From NCBI GenBank assembly GCA_035559315.1, contig DATMBJ010000207.1, positions 1 through 15,094 on the forward strand: 15,094 bases of DNA, written 5' to 3'. A model generated the notes under the pieces. It worked only from the letters and a program-made list of their open reading frames with translations. It was not told the origin of the DNA and ran no database searches. Made by a program: the position numbers and the translations under genes. This stretch comes from DATLZM01 sp035559315 (GTDB lineage Bacteria > Actinomycetota > UBA4738 > HRBIN12). Positions 6,798 to 13,521 of this stretch are shown here, piece after piece (within the stretch, counting starts at the first letter, position 1; every line of letters begins with the position of its first letter).

Positions 6798-8104
6798 CCC
6801 GCCTCCACCGGGAGCTTCTCCAGGCGCTCGAACACCGGCCCCAGGTTCCGCAGGAACCGGGCCGGGTCGAAGCAGGCGGCCAGGCGCTCGGCGGGGAGCG
6901 CCGCCCGGACCCGGGGGTCGGCCTCGAGGACCGCCCGGAAGCCCGCCCCCTCGTCCCAGGCCCGGGCCGCGGCGGCCTGGACCACCCGGTAGGCCTCCTC
7001 CCGGTCCAGCCCGGCCTCGACCAGGGCGAGGAGAACGGCCTGGGAGTAGGCGAGGCCGCCCCCCGCCTCGAGGTTCTCCCGCATCCGCTCGGGGAACACC
7101 ACGAGCCCCTCGAGCACCTCGGCCGCCTCGCGCAGCATGAACGCGAGGGCGGCGGTCGCGTCGGGGAGGATCACCCGCTCCACGGAGGAGTGGGAGATAT
7201 CCCGCTCGTGCCAGAGCACCATGTCCTCCAGGGCCGCCTGGAGGTGGCCGCGCACGAGGCGCGCCAGGCCCGAGATCCGCTCGCAGCGGACCGGGTTCCG
7301 CTTGTGGGGCATGGCCGAGGACCCCTTCTGCCCGGGGGCGAACGGCTCCTGGACCTCCCGGACCTCGGTCCGGGCCAGGTGGCGGAGCTCGGTGGCCAGC
7401 CGGTCCAGGGTCGAGGCGGTGATGGCGCACGCCGCGAGCAGCTCGGCGTGGCGGTCCCGCTGCAGGACCTGGTTCGAGGCCTCCGCCGGCCGGAGCCCCA
7501 GGCGGGCGCAGACCAGCTCCTCGACCCTGGGGTCCACGTGCGCGTACGTCCCGACCGCCCCCGAGACCTTCCCCACCGCCACCGCCTCCCGGGCCCGGCG
7601 GAGCCGCTCCCGGTCCCGGTCCAGCTCGAAGGCGAACACGGCGAGCTTGTGCCCGAACGTCGTGGGCTCGGCGTGGACCCCGTGGGTCCGGCCCACCATG
7701 AGCGTGTCGCGGTGGGCGAGGGCCAGGCGTTTCACCGCCCCGAGCAGCCGCTCGAGCCCACCGAGGAGGAGGTCGACGGCGTCCCGGAGCTGGAGGGCGA
7801 GGGCGGTGTCGACCACGTCGGAGGAGGTGAGGCCGTGGTGGACCCAGCGCCCGGCGGGCCCCACCGACTCCGCCACGCACCGGACGAAGGCGGCCACGTC
7901 GTGGCGGGTCTCCCGCTCCAGCTCCGCCACCCGCTCGACGCTCACCGAGGCCCGTTCCCGGATCGCCCGCGCGTCCTCCGCCGGCACGACGCCCAGCGCG
8001 GCCCACGCGTCGACCACGGCGAGCTCCACCTCGAGCCAGCGCCGGAGCCTGGCCTCCTCGGACCAGAGCTCGGCCATCTCCGGGAGCGTGTAGCGGGGGA
8101 TCAC
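6794..8104 (-). CDS. purB: Adenylosuccinate lyase PurB
   Basis: Fumarate-releasing lyase used twice: SAICAR to AICAR and adenylosuccinate to AMP. 436 aa, normal. His68 (ETRHDVAAF) and His141 (GRTHGVHAEPTTFGHK) correspond to the catalytic histidines, HHGLTSSDVVDTA holds the phosphate-binding TSSD, and the flexible signature loop GSSAMPHKRNP is intact near residue 260. GTG at 8104 is chosen because the family begins M-I-P-R-Y-T-L-P; an in-frame GTG at 8128 would add eight residues (GGSRGADV). About 40 bp separate it from purE, the widest gap in the purA-purL run. Confidence 0.96.
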   Translation of the reverse strand: MIPRYTLPEMAELWSEEARLRRWLEVELAVVDAWAALGVVPAEDARAIRERASVSVERVAELERETRHDVAAFVRCVAESVGPAGRWVHHGLTSSDVVDTALALQLRDAVDLLLGGLERLLGAVKRLALAHRDTLMVGRTHGVHAEPTTFGHKLAVFAFELDRDRERLRRAREAVAVGKVSGAVGTYAHVDPRVEELVCARLGLRPAEASNQVLQRDRHAELLAACAITASTLDRLATELRHLARTEVREVQEPFAPGQKGSSAMPHKRNPVRCERISGLARLVRGHLQAALEDMVLWHERDISHSSVERVILPDATAALAFMLREAAEVLEGLVVFPERMRENLEAGGGLAYSQAVLLALVEAGLDREEAYRVVQAAAARAWDEGAGFRAVLEADPRVRAALPAERLAACFDPARFLRNLGPVFERLEKLPVEAG

Positions 8105-8144
8105 GTCCGCCCCCCGGCTCCCCCCCACCGACCAGGGCGCCCGC

Positions 8145-8639
8145 TCAAAGCTTCAGGCCCTCGGCGAGGTCGTCCTTGAACTTCCAGAGGCGCTTCTGCA
8201 CCTCCGGGTCGGCGACGCCCACGATCTCGGCGGCCAGGACGGCGGCGTTCACCGCCGCGTCGACCCCCACCGTCGCCACCGGCACCCCGCTCGGCATCTG
8301 GGCCGTGATCGACAGGGCCTCCAGGCCGGTGAGCTGGGGGGCCGTGCTGATCGGCACCCCGACGACCGGGAGCACGGTCCGGGCCGCCACGGCCGAGGCC
8401 AGGTGCCCGGAGATCCCGGTCGAGGCGATCACGACCTTCAGGCCCCGCTCGAACGCGGTCCGCGCGTACTCGTCGATCAGGTCGGGGTTCCGGGCCGGCG
8501 AGATGACCCGGATCTCGTGGGCGATCCCGAACTTCTCCAGGATCAGCCCCGCCTGGCGCAGCAGCGGCAGCTCCGCCGGCGAGGCGGCGAGCACGCCGAC
8601 CACCGGCGCGTCCTGGCGCACGCTCCCCTCCGCCCTCAC
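8145..8639 (-). CDS. purE: Divergent PurE-family (AIR carboxylase / N5-CAIR mutase) protein
   Basis: By position and overall sequence this is the carboxylation-step protein of the purine pathway. 164 aa, the usual length. It aligns without gaps to E. coli PurE over the N-terminal half, but the near-invariant GSxSD loop reads A-S-P-A-E (residues 19-23) and SAHRTP reads S-P-A-R-N-P (47-52). In E. coli numbering Ser18 is Ala, Asp19 is Glu, Ala44 is Pro and His45 is Ala, while Ser16, Ser43, Arg46 and His75 (in SGHLAS) are kept. The C-terminal MPSGVPVATVGVDAAVNAAV is PurE-like. The GTG at 8639 overlaps the purD stop (GTGA). Membership in the family is certain from operon and alignment; which reaction it performs, or whether it is active, is open. 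Confidence 0.88.
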   Translation of the reverse strand: MRAEGSVRQDAPVVGVLAASPAELPLLRQAGLILEKFGIAHEIRVISPARNPDLIDEYARTAFERGLKVVIASTGISGHLASAVAARTVLPVVGVPISTAPQLTGLEALSITAQMPSGVPVATVGVDAAVNAAVLAAEIVGVADPEVQKRLWKFKDDLAEGLKL

Positions 8640-9913
8640 GTCGGACCCTCCGCGACCCGGGCCGCGATGTCCCCCCGCCGGTGCATCCCCTCGAACGAGA
8701 TCCGGGCGCACGCCTCGTAGGCCCGGGCCCTGGCCTCGGCCAGGGTCGTCCCGAGCCCGCTCACCGCGAGCACCCGTCCCCCGGCGGTCACCACTCTACC
8801 CTCCCGCTCGGCCGTCCCCGCGTGGAACACCACCACGCCCTCCATCTCCCCCGCCTCCTCGAGCCCCCGGATCTCGAATCCCGTCCGGTACTCGCCCGGA
8901 TAGCCCCCCGAGGCCAGCACGACCGTCACGCAGGCCTCCGGCGTCCAGTGGAGCACGTAGTCCCGGAGGTTCCCCTCGCAGGCGGCGAGTATCAGCTCGC
9001 CCAGGTCGGAGCGGAGGCGGGGCAGGATGGCCTGCGCCTCGGGGTCGCCCAGCCGGCAGTTGAACTCGAGCACCTTGGGCCCCTCCGCCGTGACCATCAG
9101 GCCCGCGTACAGGAACCCCCGGTACCGGACCCCCTCGGCCTCCATGGCCCGGACCGCCCGCACCAGGATCTCGTCGCGGATCCGCCGCTCGGTCTCCGCG
9201 TCCACCCAGGGGACCGGCGAGTACGCGCCCATCCCCCCCGTGTTCGGGCCCCGGTCGCCGTCGAGGGCCCGCTTGTAGTCCTGGGCCAGGGCCAGGGGCA
9301 GGACCTCCCGCCCGTCGGTGATCGCGAAGGCCGAGACCTCCCGCCCCACGAGGTGCTCCTCGAGGAGCACCCGGGAGCCGGCCTCGCCGAAGTCCCGGTC
9401 CACGAGCGATCGCCGGAGCGCGCGGACCGCCTCCTCCCGGTCCCCGGTGACGGTCACACCCTTGCCCGCCGCCAGGCCGTCCGCCTTCACGACGTACGGG
9501 GGCTCGAAGCCCTCCAGGGCCGCGACGGCCTCGTCGAGGTCCTCGAAGGAGCGCGAGCGGGCGGCGGGGATCCCGTGGCGCGCGCACAGCTCCTTGGCCC
9601 AGGCCTTCGAGCCCTCGATCCTCGCCGCGGCGGCGGTCGGCCCGAAGACCCGCAGCCCCCGGGCCTCGAGCTCGTCCACGAGGCCGGCCACGAGCGGCGC
9701 CTCGGGGCCCACCACCGTGAGGTCGATCCCCTCCTGCTCGGCGAACGCCACCAGCTCCTTCACGTCGTCGGCGGCGATGTCCACGCAGGTCGCCTCGCGG
9801 GCGATCCCCGCGTTCCCGGGGGCCGCGTACAGCCGGTCGATCGTGGGGTTCTGGGCCAGGCGCCACGCGATCGCGTGCTCGCGCCCCCCGCCGCCCACGA
9901 CCAGGACCCGCAC
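8636..9913 (-). CDS. purD: Phosphoribosylamine--glycine ligase PurD (GAR synthetase)
   Basis: ATP-grasp enzyme joining phosphoribosylamine and glycine. 425 aa, full length. N-terminal domain: MRVLVVGGGGREHAIAW, then APGNAGI and VVGPEAPLVAGLVDEL. ATP-grasp core: VVKADGLAAGKGV (about 142-154), LLEEHLVGREVSAFAITDG, the PNTGGMGAYSPVP segment near 220-235, and metal-binding VLEFNCRLGDPEAQAILPRL. The C-terminal domain with VVLASGGYPGEYRTG is present. The GTG at 9913 comes 9 bases after the purA stop behind a G-rich stretch; the stop overlaps the purE start. Confidence 0.97.
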   Translation of the reverse strand: MRVLVVGGGGREHAIAWRLAQNPTIDRLYAAPGNAGIAREATCVDIAADDVKELVAFAEQEGIDLTVVGPEAPLVAGLVDELEARGLRVFGPTAAAARIEGSKAWAKELCARHGIPAARSRSFEDLDEAVAALEGFEPPYVVKADGLAAGKGVTVTGDREEAVRALRRSLVDRDFGEAGSRVLLEEHLVGREVSAFAITDGREVLPLALAQDYKRALDGDRGPNTGGMGAYSPVPWVDAETERRIRDEILVRAVRAMEAEGVRYRGFLYAGLMVTAEGPKVLEFNCRLGDPEAQAILPRLRSDLGELILAACEGNLRDYVLHWTPEACVTVVLASGGYPGEYRTGFEIRGLEEAGEMEGVVVFHAGTAEREGRVVTAGGRVLAVSGLGTTLAEARARAYEACARISFEGMHRRGDIAARVAEGPT

Positions 9914-9922
9914 CCCGCCCCC

Positions 9923-11197
9923 CTACGCCACCCGCAGGCTCTGCTCCCGCGAGGGCCCGACCGAGACCACCGCGATCGGCACGCCGACGAGCTCCCGGAT
10001 CCGCTCCACGTACTTCCGCGCCGCCGGCGGCAGCTCCTCGAACGCCCGGACCCCCCCGAGGTCCTCCCGCCACCCCTCGAACTCCTCGTAGACCGGCTCG
10101 GCCCGGTGGAAGAGCGACTGGTGGGGCGGCACGTCCTCGTACAGCTCCCCGTCGCAGCGGTAGGCGACGCAGACCGGCACGGTCTCGAGGCCCGAGAGCA
10201 CGTCGAGCTTGGTGAGGAACAGCTCGGTGAGGCCGTTCAGCCGGGCCGCGTACCGGACGATCACCGCGTCGAACCACCCCGGCCGCCGCCGCCTGCCGGT
10301 GGTCGTCCCGTACTCCCCGCCCCGCTCGACCAGGCGCTCACCGGCCGGGCCCCGCTCCTCCGTGGGGAAGGGGCCGGCGCCGACCCGCGTGACGTAGGCC
10401 TTGGCGACGCCGATCACCCGGTCGACCTCCTTCGGCCCGATCCCGGCCAGGCCCAGCGCCGCCCCGGCCACGGGGTTGGAGGAGGTGACGAACGGGTAGG
10501 TGCCGTGGTCCAGGTCCAGCATGGTCCCCTGCGCCCCCTCGAGCAGGACGTTCCGGCCCGACCGGAGCGCCTCGTGCAGGAGCTTCGCCGTGTCCGCCAC
10601 CATCGGGGCGAGGCGCTCGGCGTAGCCGAGGTAGTCGCGGACGATGTCCTCGGCCGCGAGCGGCAGCCGGCCGTAGACCTTGGTGAGGATGAGGTTCTTC
10701 TCCTTGAGCACGACGTCCAGCTTCTCGCGGAAGATCTTCTCGTCGAACAGGTCCTGCACCCGCAGCCCGATCCGGGCGGCCTTGTCGGCGTAGGCCGGAC
10801 CGATCCCGCGCTTGGTCGTGCCCAGCGCGTGCTTGCCGAGGAACCGCTGGGTCACCTTCTCGAGCTCGAGGTGGTACGGCATGATGAGGTGCGCGTTCCC
10901 CGAGACCCGCAGCCGGGAGCAGTCGATCCCCAGCGCCTCGAGCTGGTCGATCTCTTCGAGGAGGACCCGGGGGTCCACGACCACCCCGCCGGCGATCACC
11001 GGGGTGATGTGGGGGTAGAGGATCCCCGAGGGAACGAGGTGGAGCCTGAGGGTCCGGCCCTCGGCCACCACGGTGTGGCCGGCGTTGTTCCCCCCCTGGT
11101 AGCGGACCACGAAGTCCATCCGGTCCGCGAGGTAGTCGACGACCTTCCCCTTGCCCTCGTCCCCCCACTGGGTCCCGATCACCACCGAGGCCGGCAC
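9923..11197 (-). CDS. purA: Adenylosuccinate synthetase PurA
   Basis: GTP-dependent ligation of IMP and aspartate, first step of the AMP branch. 424 aa, normal. Catalytic Asp13 (TQWGDEGKGK) and His41 (NNAGHTVV) are at the same numbers as in E. coli. Also seen: GTTKRGIGPAYADKAAR, LLEGAQGTMLDLDHGTYPFVTSSNP, and the IMP/Asp loop, which reads YGTTTGRRRR where many relatives have GATTGRPRR. GTG at 11197 gives the canonical short N terminus; the frame is open to 11227 but the extra residues resemble nothing in the family, and a -10 box ends 6 nt before 11197. It is the first gene of the purA-purL run, so its promoter probably drives the operon. Confidence 0.97.
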   Translation of the reverse strand: MPASVVIGTQWGDEGKGKVVDYLADRMDFVVRYQGGNNAGHTVVAEGRTLRLHLVPSGILYPHITPVIAGGVVVDPRVLLEEIDQLEALGIDCSRLRVSGNAHLIMPYHLELEKVTQRFLGKHALGTTKRGIGPAYADKAARIGLRVQDLFDEKIFREKLDVVLKEKNLILTKVYGRLPLAAEDIVRDYLGYAERLAPMVADTAKLLHEALRSGRNVLLEGAQGTMLDLDHGTYPFVTSSNPVAGAALGLAGIGPKEVDRVIGVAKAYVTRVGAGPFPTEERGPAGERLVERGGEYGTTTGRRRRPGWFDAVIVRYAARLNGLTELFLTKLDVLSGLETVPVCVAYRCDGELYEDVPPHQSLFHRAEPVYEEFEGWREDLGGVRAFEELPPAARKYVERIRELVGVPIAVVSVGPSREQSLRVA

Positions 11198-11203
11198 GCA
11201 CCC

Positions 11204-11209
11204 AGTGTA
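11204..11209 (-). promoter_or_regulatory. purA: Candidate -10 box (TACACT) of the purA-purL operon, leaderless
   Basis: TACACT on the minus strand, then gggtgc, then the GTG of purA. The spacing puts the start of transcription at or next to the G of the start codon. No -35 consensus is visible at 16-19 bp upstream. I see no riboswitch-like structure: the distance to the start codon leaves no room for a leader. Confidence 0.5.
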
Positions 11210-11301
11210 TCCCGGCCCCGCGGCCACCCGGCCCGGTGGAACGCGCGGGGCCGGAGCCGTGCGGCGGACCGACCGGGGCCTCGATCCGGCCGGTCCCGGT
11301 C

Positions 11302-11321
11302 GCCGCTCGAGGGCGAGCGGC
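11302..11321 (-). terminator. Hairpin downstream of the dodecin gene, possible terminator
   Basis: Perfect 8-bp stem gccgctcg/cgagcggc with a 4-nt aggg loop, 9 bases past the dodecin stop. No T-run. A looser inverted repeat (gaccggg/cccggtc) follows further downstream. It would separate the dodecin transcript from the purA promoter. The rest of the 133-bp gap 11198-11330 shows no gene. Confidence 0.45.
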
Positions 11322-11330
11322 CGCCGGCGC

Positions 11331-11534
11331 TCAGCGCTCGATCCGGAAGTGGATCCGGACGTGCGTGCGGTACTCCGCGATCTGGTTGTCGCGGATCACC
11401 GCGCTCGTCTCGAGCACGTCCATCGACTCGATGTTCCGGATCGTCTTGGCCGCCTCGGCGAGCGCCTGCTGCGCCGCGTCCCGCCACGACGTCGTCGAGA
11501 CCCCCACCAGGTCGATCCACTTGATGACGGCCAT
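11331..11534 (-). CDS. Dodecin family protein
   Basis: 67-aa protein of the dodecin family, small beta-alpha-beta-beta subunits that form hollow dodecamers, commonly storing or buffering flavins. The pattern is complete: AVIKWIDLVGVSTTSWRDAAQQAL (strand and helix), AAKTIRNIESMDVLETSAVI, then AEYRTHVRIHFRIE. At the position of the flavin-stacking tryptophan of the halobacterial and mycobacterial proteins (NVVWAEV, LDWFEV) this one has Ser (N-I-E-S-M-D-V), so flavin binding is doubtful or different. The ATG lies 2 bases after the stop of the DUF2090 gene, so the two are surely co-transcribed. Confidence 0.92.
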   Translation of the reverse strand: MAVIKWIDLVGVSTTSWRDAAQQALAEAAKTIRNIESMDVLETSAVIRDNQIAEYRTHVRIHFRIER

Positions 11535-11536
11535 CC

Positions 11537-12457
11537 CTACGCCTCCTCCGCCGCCCGCTCGTACACCTCGATGTGCCCGCGGTAGTTCGCCGCGATCCGC
11601 CGGGTCGCCTCGTCCCGGGACACCGTCCCGTCCACGTAGCCCTGGAGGGGGTCCCACCAGATCGTCCGCCCGATCGCGAAGCCGATGTAGCCGGGGACGC
11701 CCGCGCCCTGGCGGAGCCAGTGGTCGACGGCGGCCCGGTCGGCCCCCCGGCCGAGGACCACGCACGCCACGCCGTCCCGCCCGCCGGCCCGGACCGCCCG
11801 CGCGACCGCCTCGCAGTCCTCCCGTCGGTCCAGGCCCTCGATCTTCCACACGTCGGGCTCGACCCCGGCGGCGTGGAGCTCCTCGATCGCCCGGAGCATC
11901 AGCCCCGGCCGCACCTCGCGGTCGTAGCGCCCCGCGTCGCCCCCCACCGCCTCGAGCTGGTGCGGCTCGGCCGGGACCAGGAGCTCGAACAGGAACCGCC
12001 GCCCCCGTTCGTGGAGCCAGCCCGAGAGCCGGGCCAGCCGGGCGGCCTGACGGGCGTTCATCTCCCGGTCGCCCTCGGGGTTGTAGCGGACCAGGACCTT
12101 GGCGAACGTGGGATCGAACTCCTCGATGTGCTCGCCGAAGGCCTCGCCGTACTCGAAGTCGAACTCGTCCTGGCCGCTCTTCTCGACGGGCATCGCGAAG
12201 ATCAGCCCCTCGGCGCGGGCCTTCCGGGCGATGTCGGCCCCGAACTCCTCGTCCACGAGGATCCCGCCGTGCTCGCGCGGCACGCCCTCCTCGAGGGCCC
12301 GGAGGAACCCCTCGAAGATCACCTGCTTCGCGTCGGCGATCCGCGCGGCCTCCTCCGGGGTGGGCCGCCGCCCGCTGATCCCGAAGAACTTCTTCTGGAA
12401 CGAGCCGCGGTGGTCGAAGGCCAGGATGTAGAGCGGTCGGTCGTAGCCAAGCGTCAT
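11537..12457 (-). CDS. DUF2090 aldolase-like TIM-barrel protein (related to the IolC C-terminal domain)
   Basis: 306-aa protein I recognise as DUF2090, the domain fused to the C terminus of some IolC kinases and annotated as 2-deoxy-5-keto-gluconate-6-phosphate aldolase-like. Candidate barrel motifs: ILAFDHRGSF (11-20), GGILVDEEFG (64-73), FAMPVEKSGQDEF (87-99), FAKVLVRYNPEGD (118-130), FLFELLVPAEPHQ (155-167), DVWKIEGLD (202-210), ACVVLGRG (231-238) and GYIGFAIGRTIWWDP (256-270). Lys93 or Lys205 could be the Schiff-base lysine if it is a class I aldolase; that is inference. No inositol genes are near, so the substrate is unknown. ATG at 12457 has GAGGGAGGA eight bases upstream. Downstream dodecin follows at 2 bp. 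Confidence 0.82.
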   Translation of the reverse strand: MTLGYDRPLYILAFDHRGSFQKKFFGISGRRPTPEEAARIADAKQVIFEGFLRALEEGVPREHGGILVDEEFGADIARKARAEGLIFAMPVEKSGQDEFDFEYGEAFGEHIEEFDPTFAKVLVRYNPEGDREMNARQAARLARLSGWLHERGRRFLFELLVPAEPHQLEAVGGDAGRYDREVRPGLMLRAIEELHAAGVEPDVWKIEGLDRREDCEAVARAVRAGGRDGVACVVLGRGADRAAVDHWLRQGAGVPGYIGFAIGRTIWWDPLQGYVDGTVSRDEATRRIAANYRGHIEVYERAAEEA

Positions 12458-12465
12458 CGCACGCG

Positions 12466-12474
12466 TCCTCCCTC
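12466..12474 (-). promoter_or_regulatory. Shine-Dalgarno site of the DUF2090 gene
   Basis: GAGGGAGGA on the minus strand, 8 bases before ATG 12457; supports this start. Confidence 0.65.
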
Positions 12475-12491
12475 GTTCCAGGGTCCCCGCG

Positions 12492-12497
12492 ATGCTA
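12492..12497 (-). promoter_or_regulatory. Weak candidate -10 box (TAGCAT) for the DUF2090-dodecin pair
   Basis: TAGCAT overlaps the stop codon of the small membrane protein gene and would give a leader of roughly 30 nt carrying the Shine-Dalgarno site. No -35 is apparent, so the pair may instead be read through from upstream. Confidence 0.2.
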
Positions 12498-12767
12498 CCC
12501 GGCGGCGGGCGCGCGGGGGAACGCGGGTTCCCGGCGGACCTCCTCCAGCCGCAGGGCCGTCCGGTGCAGGCCCACCGCGACGAGCGTCATCAGGACCACG
12601 GCCGCCGCCGCCAGTCCCCCGACGCGCACGGCGAGGCTCGCCACCAGCGAGGCGCAGTCCGTCGCCGAGCCGGGCGGGACGGCCGCCCCCGGAGGGCAGG
12701 CGGCCGTCCCGAAGCTCCGTGCCAGCACGCCCACCGCCGCACCGACCGCCGCCGAGGCCACGGCCAA
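12495..12767 (-). CDS. Small membrane protein, two predicted helices, unknown function
   Basis: I do not recognise the family. 90 aa from TTG at 12767. Helix 1 is AVASAAVGAAVGVLA, a 20-25-residue loop contains Cys and Pro/Gly (TAACPPGAAVPPGSATDCAS), and helix 2 is VRVGGLAAAAVVLMTLVAVGL; the tail is charged (RLEEVRREP). Two cysteines in the loop could form a disulfide if it faces outward. Codon third positions are nearly all G or C, as in the flanking genes, which supports real coding. The frame runs back to the stop of the hydrolase gene with no ATG, so the start is uncertain (TTG 12767 or GTG 12761). Same strand and 39 bp after the hydrolase gene, hence likely the same operon. Confidence 0.55.
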   Translation of the reverse strand: MAVASAAVGAAVGVLARSFGTAACPPGAAVPPGSATDCASLVASLAVRVGGLAAAAVVLMTLVAVGLHRTALRLEEVRREPAFPRAPAAG

Positions 12768-12804
12768 CGGGCCGAGCAGACGGAGGGTCGCCCTGGCGCC
12801 CGTG

Positions 12805-12840
12805 GCTCACCCCCGCTCGAAGGGGTGGACGGGGGTGAGC
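12805..12840. repeat. 10-bp inverted repeat across the hydrolase stop codon
   Basis: gctcaccccc at 12805-12814 and gggggtgagc at 12831-12840 are perfect inverted copies separated by 16 nt, covering the last codons and stop of the hydrolase gene. A smaller alternative stem (cacccc/ggggtg) fits inside. It could slow or end transcription, or be a by-product of the coding sequence. Confidence 0.5.
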
Positions 12841-13451
12841 GCCTCCACCTTCACGGGGTCGGCCGCCTCCCGGAACCGGTCGGCGTCGGAGGGCGAGCCG
12901 ACCACGAACCCGTAGTGCATCGGCACCGCGAGCTGGGGGGAGATGGCCCGGGCCAGCCCCCCCGCCTCGACCGGGTCCATCGTGTACGTGCCCCCGATCG
13001 GCAGGAACGCCACGTCGGCGCGGACCTCCGAGAGCTCGGGGGCGTGGTCGGTGTCGCCCGCGTGGTAGTAGGTCGCGCCGCCCAGCTCGAGCACGTAGCC
13101 CACCCAGCGGTTGGCCTTGGGGTGGAACTCGAGCCGCTCCTCGACGACGTTGTAGGCCGGGACGACCTGGACCCGGATCCCCCGGACCTCGAGGGAGTCG
13201 CCCGGGGCCACCGGCGTGACCTCGCCCGACAGCTCCCGCGCCACGTCGTGGGGGGCGAGGAACCTGGTCCCCTCCTTCCGTACCCGCTCCAGGTCCTCCT
13301 GGGAGAAGTGGTCGAAGTGGGCATGGGTGATGAAGACCACGTCGGCGGGCGGGTCGTCGTCCCGGATCCCCCAGGGGTCGATGTAGACCGTCAGGCCGTC
13401 GCCGTCCCAGCGGAACGCGGCCTGCTTGAACCACGTGAACCGCTCGAGCAT
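12807..13451 (-). CDS. Metallo-beta-lactamase-fold hydrolase (UlaG-like / UPF0173 type)
   Basis: Cytoplasmic metal-dependent hydrolase of 214 aa, the single-domain size. Metal-binding signature ITHAHFDHF gives His43, His45, Asp47 and His48; His130 in YYHAGDTDH and His179 in VPMHYGF complete the site, and GTYTMDPVEA is typical of this branch. N-terminal FRWDGDGLTVYIDPW matches the group that lacks a leader peptide. The substrate is not predictable; relatives include L-ascorbate-6-phosphate lactonase and many unassigned hydrolases. ATG at 13451 is set by GGGAGGAGG five bases upstream. It lies 70 bp after csbD and is followed by the small membrane protein gene. Confidence 0.93.
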   Translation of the reverse strand: MLERFTWFKQAAFRWDGDGLTVYIDPWGIRDDDPPADVVFITHAHFDHFSQEDLERVRKEGTRFLAPHDVARELSGEVTPVAPGDSLEVRGIRVQVVPAYNVVEERLEFHPKANRWVGYVLELGGATYYHAGDTDHAPELSEVRADVAFLPIGGTYTMDPVEAGGLARAISPQLAVPMHYGFVVGSPSDADRFREAADPVKVEALTPVHPFERG

Positions 13452-13456
13452 GGCTG

Positions 13457-13465
13457 CCTCCTCCC
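13457..13465 (-). promoter_or_regulatory. Shine-Dalgarno site deciding the hydrolase start
   Basis: GGGAGGAGG on the minus strand, 5 bases before ATG 13451. The frame is open to 13796, so this site is what fixes the shorter product, along with the family's usual N terminus. Confidence 0.7.
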
Positions 13466-13521
13466 GCTCGGCCTCCGTGACCCCTAGTCTGACAGACCCG
13501 CCCGCGTCCTTCCTCGGGGCC

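Noticed and set aside
8105..8128. GTG at 8128 as the purB start
   Set aside because: It adds GGSRGADV before the normal family N terminus M-I-P-R-Y; kept only as an alternative.
11198..11227. Longer PurA start at 11227
   Set aside because: Ten extra residues have no family counterpart and the region carries the likely -10 box.
11198..11330. Purine riboswitch or other leader RNA before purA
   Set aside because: No conserved purine or PRPP riboswitch core is visible, and the probable start of transcription leaves no leader.
12454..13434. Minus-strand frame with a GTGA overlap at the hydrolase stop
   Set aside because: The product after the hydrolase is Arg/Gly/Pro-rich with no hydrophobic pattern; the frame coding the two-helix membrane protein has better codon usage and composition.
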